Assembly (NCBI RefSeq): GCF_030272615.1
Contig: NC_081407.1
Coordinates: 99,741,897 to 99,805,896 of the forward strand
Length of the DNA stretch: 64,000 bases
Direction: 5' to 3'
Source: Cryptomeria japonica
Taxonomy: Eukaryota > Streptophyta > Pinopsida > Cupressales > Cupressaceae
In this document: positions 12,230 through 24,350 of the stretch, piece by piece
How the letters are laid out: every line of letters starts with the position of its first letter
Position numbering within the stretch: the first letter of the stretch is position 1
The notes under the pieces: generated by a model
Databases searched by the model: none
What the model saw: only the letters and a program-made list of their open reading frames with translations
What the model was told of the DNA's origin: nothing
Made by a program: the position numbers and the translations under genes

Positions 12230-14586
12230 TTATGCAAAGGATTGGATAAGAGGGATGGAAGGGTGAAAAAGAAGTAATGGATAATGGATGGGATGTTGGA
12301 AGAATTGTGTATGGATAGATGGAAATGTTGGGAAGATCAACATTGGCATACGCCTTGAGGGATGGTGGACATATGGAGGAGAAGTGAATCTCAGATTTTG
12401 AGATTTGGATGGAGGAAAGCTTATAGATTTTGGGGCATAAGAACCCAAAATGGATGAAGGAGGTGATGGAGGAATAGACTCAGAAGGTTTGGATGGAGGA
12501 ACAACAATTTTGGATGCCAATTTTGATTTTTCTTTAGACTGTTGTGCTTCAAGCAGCTACTTAGGGATCCACATGGCTTTTGATTTTTGATGCTTTTGTA
12601 GTTCCTTAGAGCTCATTTCTTGTACAAGTGCTTTAGGAACCCATATAACTTTTGACTTTTCTTCTTTCTTTGTGGGCCTTTGTGGCCTTTTGTATTCTTC
12701 TTTTTCTTTTTGGATCATATTTTGCTTTGTTTTGACATGTCGATTAGATGGGACATGTTGATCCTTGAATACATGTGGATTACTTGACTTATGACTTTTA
12801 TGCTTGGCATCCAAATTGCTTGGAGAAGGAAAAGAATGTATGAATGGATAGGAATGATATGGAGGTCTTTTAGATGGATGGAAAGTACTCGAAGATGTGT
12901 GCCTTTGTTGATCCTTCATAAGGGATGGAGGGATATAGGGACCTAGAATGGATGGAAGAGATGATGGGGAAAGCATGTATTTGAATTTAACTGGAGAAAT
13001 GTAGGATTTATGAGGGATACCAACATCTTGAGAGTGAGAAATGTATCCACGATAATCAAGATCTTCTTTTATAGTAGGGAGTTCTAATATACTCTTTTCA
13101 TGAATGTCTAACCCTTTTCTTTGATAATGTATGCTTTGAAAGATCTTTTTAACAAAGGGTTTCTTCTTACTTTTGATGCTAGAGGCAAGTCCATTTTGAG
13201 GTGGAGGTGGCTTGCAAGGAATGATAGGGTCATGAGAGGGCTTTGTGGGCATGATGGACTCTTGAGGTGAACATGGAGGATTATGACAAGGAGATGAAGG
13301 GATACTTTGATTTTGACATGGAAGATGACCATTGGATAGAGTAGGAAGGGTGTTTGACTCTTCATTTTGAATAGGATCGTTTGAAAAAGTGGAAGAGGCA
13401 TCATGATCTTGCTTAGGAACTGGATCGGGAATGGAATTTGAAAGGATTCTTTGCTCTTGAGATGGAAAGGGATCATCCTGGAAGAAATGGAAAGGTATAA
13501 GGGGATCATCATGGGATTCCAGGAGAATAGGATCTTTTTCAATCATTAAATGGGATTGAGGAGTTTGGGTGTCTTGATATTTATTTATGGTAGGACTTGT
13601 TTCTTCATTTTTTAGATTATCCTCTTGACATGGAGTCACTTCTAAGGAAGGGATAGGATTTTGCATAGACGTAGGGGATTCTTGGAAGGTCTCCATATTT
13701 TGGCATGATGGGGAGGAATTTTGAGTAGGACTCTCTGGAGTGGGTACGTTTGGAATTGAAGTGTATGATGGCATAGGATCTGGGATTTTTAAATCTTTAG
13801 AGGAACTTGTATCAATATTGGCATTAATTTGGATTTCCATAGGAGATAGCCCTTGAAGGTCAACATGAGAAGTTTCATTATTTGAAGAAGATGGTATGGA
13901 TTGTTGCTGAGAAGTTTTAGGAGATGAAGCATAATGGAAGGGATGGAGGCTACATATGGAGCCTTGCTAGACATAGGTTCATGATTTTGATTATGCTAAG
14001 AAGTAGTTCCTTCTTTTTCTTTAGGTGAGTCATTAGGATCTTCAATTTCAATGACACCATCATCAAGGAGATCTTGAATCTTATGTTTTAATTCCATACA
14101 CATTTAAGTCTTATTTTTGTTATGCCTATGATATACACAGTAACTACTCAAAATTGTGCATCCCCATGTAGTCTTTTTAGGCAATATGATAAGATTGTTC
14201 TTAATAAGCTCTTCCAAAGCTGACTCAATAGATTGCCCTAAAGGTGTAAACTGTCTATCTAGGGAATAGATGTCTTTTTGTCTTGGTGAAGGTGTCTCAT
14301 GAGCTTGTTTGAGATTTGGCTTTTGATTGTCAATTATTTGTTGGTATTTTCTTGTCAAATCACATAATCGTTTTAGCACTTCTTGAAGTTTCTCACACTT
14401 GATATCAAACATTTGTTTTTCAAATGGAGTCATTGATTTATTTTGTTGGATTTCCATGTCATATATTTCTTCCTTTATATCTTGAAGCATTTGAGCATAG
14501 GAAGCCATGGGAATTGGAGCTAAGGTATCTATCAAATTCTTACTTTTATCAAAAAAATTAGAAGAGATTTTGGTTTGAACATGCAT
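12230..14586 (-). pseudogene. Gag-like protein of element E, three stops and one frameshift
   Basis: Gag proteins form the particle that packages retrotransposon RNA. The frame starts at the ATG at 14584-14586 and runs about 785 codons to 12230. It has a stop at 14104, a second near 14003, a frameshift around 13880-13930 and a stop at 12557. The second and the last stop look like CAG to TAG. The first 160 residues end in a C-x2-H...C cluster beginning YCVYHRHNKNKT, followed after the first stop by MCMELKHKIQDLLDDG. This resembles the C-terminal part of gag in Tat-type Ty3/gypsy elements. The rest is rich in Pro and Ser with Lys-rich patches, and near its end it repeats a short motif around WVPKALVQEM and AMWIPK. 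Protease and polymerase are absent downstream. The gag assignment is inferred from the motif and its position after the LTR. Confidence 0.7.
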
Positions 14587-14929
14587 TTTTAACCGACAAG
14601 ACCGAGAGTGAGATGTGTTGCAGAAGTCAAGATCATATTATAGCTAGTAGTTCGTTTAACGTAGTGATTGAGAGAAGTAACTAAGATCTGGTCTGGTTTC
14701 ATGAATGATCTATCCTGTGTAAGACGTTATCTAAGTTAACTTAGGTTTGATAAGATGTTTGTTTGAACTAGCTTAAACATGATCGACAAAATCATCCAAA
14801 ATCGTCCAACGCAATGACAGAGGTACACTATCAAGGTTGTTTATGCTTATGAGGATGATAACTAGTTTTAGGCTCGCTGTAAACTGTTTTGGACAGGTTT
14901 GACTATTCTATACTGGCAAAATCAGAGAT

Positions 14930-15221
14930 TCGTACGACTGTATTTCTGAGATCGTACGATATTATAACAGGTTTAGGACGACAATAATTTTGTTTCGTAC
15001 GAGTTGCTGCCTAGTACCGTACGACAAATGGGCAGCTCTTGAACGACAAATGATTCTATTCAGTTATGTCTCGTACGACACAAGATTTAGCTTTAGACGA
15101 TAGAGGATTGACCTTAGGACAACAAATAAGAAGACTCGTACAACACAGGATATGGTGTAGGACGAAAATTCACCAGACTCATACGACACAGGATATGGTA
15201 CAGGACGACAATTCACCAGAC
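14930..15221. repeat. TCGTACGA palindrome cluster II, gag leader
   Basis: TCGTACGA occurs at 14930-14937, 14952-14959, 14995-15002 and 15071-15078. Close variants are at 15017-15024 (CCGTACGA), 15136-15143 (TCGTACAA) and 15179-15186 (TCATACGA). The last two begin near-identical 43-bp tandem units (15136-15178 and 15179-15221). Confidence 0.88.
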
Positions 15222-16434
15222 TTGTATGACTGTTCACAGAGCATAGACTAAAAATTTTGGGTTTTTCAATGACTGGGTATGACAACTGAATATGACCAAT
15301 TCTGAGATGGACTGATTTTTGACCAAGATAGACTAGTTTGTGACACAGACATAGTTTTGATCACTGAGTTTGTTGATTTGTGTTCTCCAGTTTCAGTATC
15401 TCATTTTTAATTCTAGGGATGAAAAACACACCAAAAAAACACGCAAGATATGTAATATTTCAAGCACAACATGCTAACCCTATGGAAGTTGGCTTAGAGA
15501 AGAAAACCTTTGCTTGTTGACTTAGGTACACACCCAATAGCTAATTAGAATATGACCGCTGAGTCTCACGCAATGGATTCTCAATGCCGTATTAGCCAAC
15601 TCCAAACGCTAATGGGGGCACGATATGGCAAGTGTCTTGGGAGAGTTACTATCTCTCTTGCACAAAGATTATCAACCTTTCGGAGGTGAATCGGGTAGCT
15701 TCTATTTTATAGTTCTTAATCAGGAATTTCATTTGAAATTACCCCTTGAAGTCACGCAAGTATGATTGAGGCCTATAGCCTGACAAGGTACCGAAACAAG
15801 TTGTAGTCACGTAAACGTGATTGAGACCGCGAGGCCCTACAAAATGCTCGATATGAGAGATCTCAAAGAGAAAACTCAAATAATCTCATCCTCTGAGACT
15901 TTAATCACTAGAGGCCTATTTATTATAGTGAGTTGGAATGCTCAGGTCTAGCTGTACTCACTTGGGTCGTTCTCACAGGGTGATTACTTTTTCCCACCGT
16001 GACAGGCTTCGAGGGTCTATATTTCTGATTGTCTGTAAAAGACAAGAGCATACTCTCCTACCTCTCAGATTTTTCTGAAAACACAAAAGACATATTTGTT
16101 CATTAACCAGATAGCAAGTTAGGTTCCTAAAAATGAATTTAAAGAATACACGATGTTTGGTTGATTCTCTTTAGGCAACGTGCAAAAACAACGCATCAAT
16201 AGTCATGTTTTAATTCTTTGACAGGCATATGTTTGATTTGATATATTCTTTGACAAGCGTCCTGCAAGAAATTGGTCAAGTTGTAAAAATATTAGGCAGA
16301 CAGAAGACAATTCAGGGTCAGCGTTAGCATCATCAAAATTTAAGCAAAAATCCTGAAAGGTAATCTATTTTTAATCTAGCAAAAAACAGAATCATATGAC
16401 AATCCTTACAAAACAGGATGACAAAACTCTTTTA

Positions 16435-16678
16435 TCGTACGAGTTAGAAACCAGCATAGAACGACAAAAGGATAACATAAGTAGCATGTCGTACGAGTTA
16501 GGAATCAGCATAGAATGACAAACTATAAGAAAATTAGTATGTCGTACAAGTCCATATTCTGATTCGTACAACAATTTAAAGGATATGATCTTGTTTCGTA
16601 CGATAAACTGCAAGCGTCAATATAATGTCATACGATGCAGTGAAACTACTCGTATGATGTTTCACAGAGGTTGTACGG
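16435..16678. repeat. TCGTACGA palindrome cluster III, gag leader next to the primer site
   Basis: TCGTACGA occurs at 16435-16442, 16489-16496 and 16596-16603. Variants are at 16542-16549 and 16564-16571 (TCGTACAA), 16628-16635 (TCATACGA), 16650-16657 (TCGTATGA) and 16671-16678 (TTGTACGG). The first two head near-identical units of 53-54 bp, so part of the cluster arose by tandem duplication. It ends about 55 bases from the primer site. Confidence 0.88.
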
Positions 16679-16732
16679 ACAAAACCTGCAAGATAAAAAA
16701 AATGATTTTGAGGCCGAAAAAGTACTTTTCTA

Positions 16733-16749
16733 CCCCACGGTGGGCGCCA
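16733..16749 (-). other. Primer-binding site of element E, tRNA-Lys type
   Basis: The minus strand reads TGGCGCCCACCGTGGGG directly after the 5' LTR and three spacer bases. This complements a tRNA 3' end CCCCACGGTGGGCGCCA, which I recall as that of plant tRNA-Lys(CTT). The site fixes the element's minus orientation. Confidence 0.85.
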
Positions 16750-16753
16750 GAAA

Positions 16754-17772
16754 TGTGTGTGTGAAAAGTGGACCTGTATCTGTAAGCACAACACTTCAAT
16801 CAAGTCATTACATGCATGGTTAATCAAATATAATCAATGAATAATAAACCATAACAAATCGACCCATTTCCTTCTAAAAGATGTGAGTATAAGATTGCTC
16901 TCAGATTATTTAGTAATACCAGTGACTAGACAACATCAAGACGAAGGATTTTAATCTATATGAGCATGATGAATGCTAGATGGATGCAATATTGATCTAA
17001 CAAGATTTTGCAATATGAAGCTAAATGATCTAAATCAATATGAAATAATTAATATGCAATATATCAATGAATCTAGAGCAAAAACAGTATAATAACGATA
17101 TATTCTCCAGCCTCCCTTTGAATGAGAGATGAGCCTGAATTTATAGAAAATTCAAAAAGAAACCAATGGCTAAGATCAATTGATGATGAGTAGTCAAGAT
17201 TTTCCAAGAGGAAGCACAATCCAGGTGAATTGATGTGATTGGATGCTTTTATCAGCTTTAAAGGAAATTGAACTAAAATTAAGATTAAAATTTAAAAAAA
17301 CTGATTTATTCTCTATTTCATTCAATTTTAATATTTAATTGTTTTAATTGCTTTCTTTGAGATTATTTATCAATTTTTAATTTGTTTTTCAAGATTGTTT
17401 CCAATTGATTTCTTTTCTCAATTAATTCCTTCTTGGTCAATCAATTATTTCTTCTTCTTTTTTTTTTCCATTTTTGAAGATTTGTGCTCAATTAATTCCT
17501 CTTTTTGATGATTTAATGGCAAATTGATTTATTTAATTAAATATGCTAGGATATTCAATTAAAATAATTGTTTAAAATGATTTACTTGGGATGATCTATT
17601 AATTAAATAAATATTTAATTAATATTGAGTGATTGATTTTGCCATGTGACATTTGATGATTAAAGAATTAATTGTGTGCTCAAGATTGATTTAATTGCCT
17701 TTAGTTAGAACCTTGGTGATGTTGTCGAGATTAGGGGCCCATGGTTTAGATGACCATTTTTAGGGTATTACA
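16754..17772 (-). repeat. 5' LTR of element E
   Basis: The 1,019-bp partner of 5119-6139, with TG...CA ends. On the minus strand a TATA-like TATAAATTC at 17138-17146 is a candidate core promoter, which would drive gag. It is followed by the GGGAA target duplication at 17773-17777. Confidence 0.9.
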
Positions 17773-17839
17773 GGGAAAACCACCAAAGTGATCCCTAAAT
17801 GAGTATGAATTGTATGAGGATATAATTTATGACACTACA

Positions 17840-18395
17840 ATTAACCCCCACTTTAGAAAGACTATGACCTTATGCTCATACTCTTAATAAAGTGCATAAT
17901 AGCATCGAAATACTTTTACCAAGACATTGAAGAGATAAGACAACACCAAGCCCCCAGGACTTATGATCTTATCGGTCTAAAATATCAAGATAAAGGGAGC
18001 ACCATGAACAATAGGGGTTACACATACTTGTGGAGCTTGCAAGAAAAAAGAAAGGGTATGGCATCTAGGTCTAGTAAAGGTCGTTTACTAGGAGCCTAAA
18101 GAAAAGAGGAGAGACAAACAAATCTAGATAATCTAAAAAAAGCTAACTGCAAAATGGTGTTGTAGCATGCACCAACCACGCATATTACAAAACAAAACCT
18201 CTGCTTACTAGGTAATTGAAAATGTGACTACAAAATGGGTGCTATAATATACACCAAGCATATCATGGTGTGTGATAGAAGTGTACAAACCAAACTTCGT
18301 GTTGTGTGCATAAAGTGTTCAACATATAGCAGAGTGTATGCTCCCATGTTAAAGTGATTTCTTATGCCTTATAGGGATAAATTACTTTAAGGTAG
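17840..18395 (-). other. Polypurine tract and 3' untranslated part of the family A element
   Basis: The minus strand reads CTTTCTAAAGTGGGGGTTAAT immediately before the A1 LTR start; its purine core is the expected start site of plus-strand DNA synthesis. No reading frame with protein character is visible up to the nested B2 LTR. Confidence 0.6.
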
Positions 18396-19739
18396 TGTAG
18401 CATCATAAATTATAACCGATCCAATTTACACCTCATGTTTGTGCTCCTCGATAGTGTGTCCTATCTCCATCCCCTCTCTAGGTCCAATTTGACCCTATTC
18501 TCCAACTTTGATGTTATGAACAACATTTGGTGGGTCCCATCTTGGGAATACCTCTCTCATTTCTCCTTGTAGTGGTCCTATTTGCTAGAGGACCAGGGTG
18601 CTCGATGGGTCCCATCTTGGGAATACCTCTCTCATTTCTCCTTGTAGTGGTCCTATTTGCTAGAGGACCAGGGCGTGGAGCACTCTAGTCTGAACCAAGT
18701 TACCCCAAAATTCCCTGGTCCCCTTCAAATATGCCCCAATTTGAAATGGGCAAGTTCTTTATCTCCCCAATGACATTTGATTCTCGAGGCTACACATGAT
18801 CATTGGAGGTAAACCTAATCAATAATTTACTTAGGTAACCCTATATAAAGATATCCTATCAATTCATTAAGACCTAGAATCAATCCATGAGCTATCTATA
18901 ACATTTTTACATCCATGATGTATTCATCATCAAGCATTTTCAAAGATTCAAGGCTACATATTCATCATTAAGCATTTTCAGAGATTCAAGGTTGCATATT
19001 CATCATTTAAGCATCGTGGAACAAAGTTACATCAATCTCCATGCAAGCATGTGTGTGTGATTAGGGTTTTCATGTTCATGTGTTTGTCATGCCATTATAT
19101 TCAACATTTGTGATTACATCCAAAGAGTATTTCATCATTGTCAACAACTATAGATTTGAGGTATATCTCCTTAACATTTATTTTAGTAAATGCATTATTT
19201 CACTCAAGGTTAATTCCTAAACCAGGGTTTGACTTAGGCAAACCCCTATCCCCAACATCTTTCCCTTTCTTTTTGTATGTAGGAAACAAGTGCAAGAGTT
19301 GTACTTGTGAATTCTAGCAATGTTGATGGTGATGAACAAGTTCAACTTTTGACGATGGAAAATTCAGAGGACCAGTGCGAATTTGTGCTACTTGATCCTA
19401 AAAAAATCAGGACAAACTTTTGGGAACATGTTCTAAACATCTTATTTTGCCTAGAGCTTAGTTGGTGGCTCTATGGGATATCTATAGCTTATTGTTTCTA
19501 TCAATTTACCTCAATTATCCCTCATTCTGTCCTAATTTCACAACTACATTTCAAATTCAACTAAGAAAGAGGATAATCAACCTCAACCAATTGAATCCAA
19601 TTAGAATTTTAGTCTCTTTCCTTGCTTGGGTTGAGCCTAGATCTATTGGGTTCAATCCTCTTTCAATGTAATTATGTTAATTGGGTTATTTAGTGGATTT
19701 ACTTGGTAAAACCCTAATTCCCAATTTCCATACATTACA
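18396..19739 (+). repeat. Solo LTR, family B (B2), nested in the family A element
   Basis: Begins TGTAGCATCATAAATTATA and ends in TTACA. The flanks GGTAG (18391-18395) and GGTAA (19740-19744) match at four of five bases, as an aged target duplication would. Its right half is an inverted, diverged copy of 3546-4100. A 75-bp segment (18531-18605) is directly repeated at 18606-18680. No gene is supported inside; a frame at 19307-19564 is in LTR sequence. Confidence 0.6.
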
Positions 19740-22700
19740 GGTAACATGCATGCATTTGAAATACAAACATGTCACCATAATGAGATGTCCCCAAATATAG
19801 GAAAATCAAAGGTGATAGTCACAAGACATGAAATATCACATAAGGGATCCACTATTTTGGGTTAGTATGTGCATCAAATAAATCATGCATATCAAGTATG
19901 ATTGTTTTAAATTCACCTCATCCCCCAAAGGTAGTAGAACTACAAGTACAATGGAAGAAGAGAACATAAGATTAACAATAAAAGTGTTTTTAGGTCAACA
20001 GGAAAGAGACCAAAAAGATCTCAACAATTTGCATCATCCCCAAGTAAGCAAAAAAATATATTTACAACAAAATCACATTTATGACATAGCATGTATACAA
20101 CATATGAAGAAGTGAGATACATAGAGAGGAATATTATGATAGGGTCAGTCCCTTTGTTTCCTTTTGCCAACAAAATAATCAACGGTCATCCAAAAAGAGA
20201 TTACAAAACACAAAGACAAACCAAGCATCACATTGCGAGGATCACATTGCATGCAAGAAAACACACAAAATAATCTACTACACGAATGAGCTAGTCTACA
20301 AAATCATCCACCTCCCAATCTTGCTCAACATCATTTAGAGATGGTGGATAAAATACTAAAGGAACTACTACTACTGCGGTAGATGGAGCTATCACTAGTG
20401 CCAAACAAGGACCATTCTCTAATGATGATTCACGATGTATGTCACTAGGAGCTATAGTTAATGATTTTGAAAATATTGAAGATAAATCATCATTAACATT
20501 ATTAACATCCTCAACTATATTATCAAAATTATCATCTAAAATAATCACTATAGGAGGTTTGATTGGAGGAGGAGAAGGGGAATCATTTTGCATCGACAAC
20601 TTCAACTTTTGGTGATGTTGGTCAAGGTAAATTTCCTCTCTAAGATTTAGAAAAGGTTGGGAAGATGGGATCAAAACAACATTTGACTGCTTAGGAGAAG
20701 AATCATTTTTTTAAGAAAGCTCATGAGCCTTGGCACGATATATTTGTTAGTGTTCTCTCACACCTCTTGCACTCTGATTTTATTTTTTATGACTCAAATA
20801 TTTTATAGAATAAGGTTGAGGATCACTCAACATTGATTCCTTTTCTTCCTTTGTTCTAGGAATGGAAGGACAAACAAAAGGAACCACATAGGTTGAGAGA
20901 TAGAAGATGTTGGGAATTTTTCTCTTCATCTGTTATTGGATTTTGGATGTGGAACCACAAAATAAATAGGAGGAATGGTAGGAGTAGGAAAGAGTCTTGG
21001 TTTAGGATGTGGAGCAGGATGAGCTACTTTAATATCCATAGACGAGGAAGGATCTTTAGGTAGAATAGTTGAAGCAACCCCCAAAGGAGTACCTAAGGAA
21101 GCAATCCTAATAGCTTTATACATATGATAGGAAATAAATAGGCTATCTTGATAAGGTTTTAGGTCAATTAAGGTTTTTGAGGCCAAAAGCAACAAGAGTA
21201 AAATTTCCATGATTAGCTAAGGGTTGAAAAAAACTATGATGGATTACTATAACTTGCCCATTAAGAGGGAACTTCAAACACTTATGAATGTTAGAAGGGA
21301 TTGCTTTCATGTATGTGAGCCAAGGATAACCCAACTTCACACGAAATTGGTCTAAGATAGGGATAATGGAAAAGGTAATATCCAAACACTTAGTACAAAC
21401 TTCTATGGAAAGATGATGGAACCTATGGTGGGACAATTGAAACCATCATGTTTCTTGATCTAGACATCAAATTTATCATATATTTCTTGATGAAATTGTT
21501 TTGTATATTTAGATGTTTTTCCATAATAACATTCACCATACATACTAGATCAATAAGAATTCCTCTTGAGAATTTATCTTTGATTTTCGTAGTAATGTAT
21601 AAAGGACCATCAAGTGCTTTTATGATATCACTTGGGGTAAAGGTAATGTTAAGTTCACACTTAGGCTTAGGTTTCTCTTGTCCAATTAGGCTCACAACAT
21701 TATTGGCTTCATTAGATATATGATCAATAGATATAAAGGATCTATCATTATACTAAAAAACATTGATAGAATGAGAAGGCAAAGGATTGGTAAATATTTC
21801 CAAGTTTTAATTAGGAGGTGCTAAGGATTTACTCGCTTTACCATTCAAGTCATCCACCACTATAGCATTAGATTCAATGAGGTCTTGAATTTCCTGCTTC
21901 ATACACATACATTTTTTCATGTCATCCTTGGGTTGACAATGGTATTGACAAAAGACTTTTGAGTCAAAAGAAGATGACAAATGTTTGGAAGTGTCTATTG
22001 GATGGACAAGAGGAAGCTTCATCATGTAATTGTTAATCATTTGAAGCATGATTCTATGAAAGGACTCAAAAAGGGGAGTGAAGTTGTGATGCTTGAAATT
22101 TAGACAAGTGAGATACAACAAGGGTTATTGTGGCTACAACTTGGCTATCAATATGATTGGAAAAAAAAATTGCTATTAATTTTAATGAAAATTTTGCTTT
22201 TTTTTCTAAAGTTTTGAAAAGTTTGATGAGCATGTGCATACCTATCAACTAGAGTCAAAGATGAATAAGCTTCATATTGACTAACCTAAAGTTGATAATT
22301 ATGAAGTGTCATGCACAATTATGTCAAGGATGAGAATTCACAAAACAAAATCTTGTTTCTAATTTATTTTTACAAATTATTAATGAAAATCTTTTAAATA
22401 TCAGTGTCAAGAATAGGATAAGCAATTCGTGCATACGAACATTTGTATCTACCAATAAAATCAGTTAATTTCTTCTTAACACCTTGGTTGCAATGCAGTC
22501 AATCAGTCAAGGTAACTTGTGGGTCAATGTTATTTTGAAAATGTTGAATCAATGTGATGCTCTGCAAAAAGGATTAGAAAATCTGTTTGATGGCAACACA
22601 CACAAGAGCACAAGAAACAAACGTTAGTGTTAGCAACAAAAGATTATCCTAAACAGGCATATCAAGAGAGATATTAAGCATGAAATAGAAAGCATATAAA

Positions 22701-23003
22701 CATAGAATAAAATAGCTAATCAAGATGCTCATAGTTGCTCCTCCCTTGTTCCTCTCCTCTCCAAGTCCCAAATGAGTGTAGCTCTCAGTAGCTTTTTGCA
22801 CTATGGATGCTTATGGAGGATTGAGATTTAATATTAAGCTTCAAATATGAAATGAAAAGCTAAATACTATGCTATTGATGCTAAAATGATTGATTTTACC
22901 AAAAAGACAAGATTTTAGTTATGCTATGCTAAATGCTCTCTAAAAATGTCTATAGCCTAAATGCATACAAGTTTTCAGGATCTGGATTATGAAGGAATGG
23001 GCT

Positions 23004-23012
23004 CTATTTATA
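23004..23012 (-). promoter_or_regulatory. TATA box of solo LTR C
   Basis: TATAAATAG on the minus strand, in the context CCTATAAATAGAGCC, is a near-ideal plant TATA box. Its position in the last quarter of the LTR fits a U3/R boundary. Confidence 0.6.
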
Positions 23013-23408
23013 GGAAAAATGGAGCAATGGATGGCCAGGATTGAAAGGTTTAATCAAGGGTCAAGCTTGAAAGTTGGGGATCCATGTGCACAATTTGCAC
23101 CAATGAAATGGTGACAACTGTCAACATAAGATTGGGTTGAGAGAAGAGGTTGGAGGCATTAAATGCCTGAGGAGACCTCATGGTTATCTAGAAGGTAAGG
23201 GTCAAGCCTAAATTAGGATTACCCACTGGATTAGGAGTTAATGCAAGGATAAACCTTTGTGCAAATGATTAAGAGATAATCATGGTCAAAGCATTAAAGG
23301 CTTGATGAGACCCTTGGGTTGGGTGGAGGTTGAGTCAAAACAAATGTTTTAACCATGTGGGAGGGTTTGAGGTAACCATTAATGGTTATTGGAGACTTTG
23401 GGGATTAA

Positions 23409-23668
23409 GTGGTTGAAGGTTGAAAGCCTTCAATGGTTATCAAAGACTTTGAGGCATTTAGTGGTTGAAGGTTGGAAGCTTTCAAAGGTTATCCAAGACT
23501 TTGAGACATTTAGTGGTTGAAGGTTGGAAGCTTTCAAAGGTTATCCAAGACTTTGAGACATTTAGTGGTTGAAGGTTGAAAGCTTTCAAAGGTTATCCAA
23601 GACTTTGAGACATTTAGTGGTTGAAGGTTGAAAGCCTTTAATGGTTATCAAAGACTTTTAGGCTTTGA
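23409..23668. repeat. Five tandem copies of a 52-bp unit in LTR C
   Basis: GTGGTTGAAGGTT recurs at 23409, 23461, 23513, 23565 and 23617, exactly 52 bases apart, with few differences. The block lies in the inferred U3 part of the LTR. Confidence 0.9.
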
Positions 23669-24190
23669 GAAGTGACTCCATTTTGCTTAGGAATGTGACA
23701 ATAATTAGGGGATGGATTAAGTTAATTAGGAAGGGGTTAGAAGAATCTAGAAGGGGATTAGATTTTGCAAGTGGATTTGGTGGGTGAGGGAAAATAGGAT
23801 TTTATTAAAATAAAAATTCATTTATTTCAATAAATGTGTGCAAGTTGTATTTGGATAAATATTCAAATAAATATTAATTTATTTAAATGAGAAAAAGGAA
23901 GATAAAGCATTAAAATGCTTGAAGACTTTGAGGGGAACCATTAAAGGCTTGAAGACTTTAAGGAAAACCATTAAAGTCTTAAGAAGACTATAGAAGGAAG
24001 CCATCAAGTTTGAAGACTTTAAAGCCATCAAGTTTGAATACTTTAAGGGAAACCATTAAAGGTTTCAAGTGGGTGAGGATAAATAGGATTTTAAATAAAT
24101 GATTTATTTAAAATAGTTGTGCAACTTGCTTTTGTAGGAAAATACAAGTGGGTGGAGGATAAAGGTGATTTAAATAAATGATTTATTTAT

Positions 24191-24350
24191 TTAAATGTGA
24201 GAGGTGGGATTTTGGGGGATTTAAATAAATATTAATTTATTTAAATGTGAGAGGTGGGATTTTGGGGGATTTAAATAAATATTAATTTATTTAAATGTGA
24301 GAGGTGGGATTTTGGGGGATTTAAATAAATATTAATTTATTTAAATGTGA
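24191..24350. repeat. Three tandem copies of a 50-bp unit in LTR C
   Basis: TTAAATGTGAGAGGTGGGAT recurs at 24191, 24241 and 24291, and a partial fourth copy starts at 24341. The units are almost identical, so the array is young relative to the host gag. Confidence 0.92.

Larger units (their letters stand above)
14587..16732 (-). other. Long leader of element E between primer site and gag
   Basis: About 2.1 kb of non-coding sequence separates the primer-binding site from the gag ATG. It holds two clusters of TCGTACGA palindromes, listed separately. A leader this long could contain an intron or RNA packaging signals, but I could not pick a convincing splice pair. Confidence 0.6.
5119..17772 (-). 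mobile_element. Non-autonomous LTR retrotransposon 'E' with gag and an antisense PMD gene, no pol
   Basis: A complete 12,654-bp unit flanked by the perfect target duplication GGGAA (5114-5118 and 17773-17777), inserted in the A1 LTR. The LTRs are 5119-6139 and 16754-17772. Orientation is minus: a tRNA-Lys-type primer site adjoins the right LTR, and a polypurine tract (AAAGAGGGGCAAA on the minus strand) adjoins the left one. The sense strand carries only a gag-like frame (14586-12230). No protease, reverse transcriptase, RNase H or integrase motif is visible. A separate gene for a PMD protein lies on the opposite strand near the 3' LTR. Additional antisense frames near the 3' LTR, including PMD-type ones, are known in Tat-lineage Ty3/gypsy elements, and gag-only units are described as TR-GAG. 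Membership in those groups is my inference. By eye the LTRs differ at roughly 3 percent of positions. Confidence 0.88.
2646..17839 (-). repeat. Family A LTR (A1), split by two later insertions
   Basis: The outer parts (2646-3545, 4723-5118 and 17773-17839) line up in order with the LTR at 31125-34828. Removing the two insertions and their target duplications leaves about 1,353 bp, against about 1,396 bp for the other copy. On the minus strand it begins TGTAGTGTCATAAATT. Just outside its right end the minus strand reads AAAGTGGGGGTTAAT, a good polypurine tract. This makes it the 3' LTR of a minus-strand element whose body continues to the right. The left end is less certain because the terminal TG appears mutated to TA. 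Confidence 0.75.

Noticed and set aside
19307-19564. 85-codon plus-strand frame
   Set aside because: It lies wholly in the family B LTR B2 and is not open in the related B1 copy.
23409-24350. Regularly spaced repeats considered as CRISPR-like
   Set aside because: Units are head-to-tail without unique spacers and lie inside a plant LTR; ordinary minisatellites.
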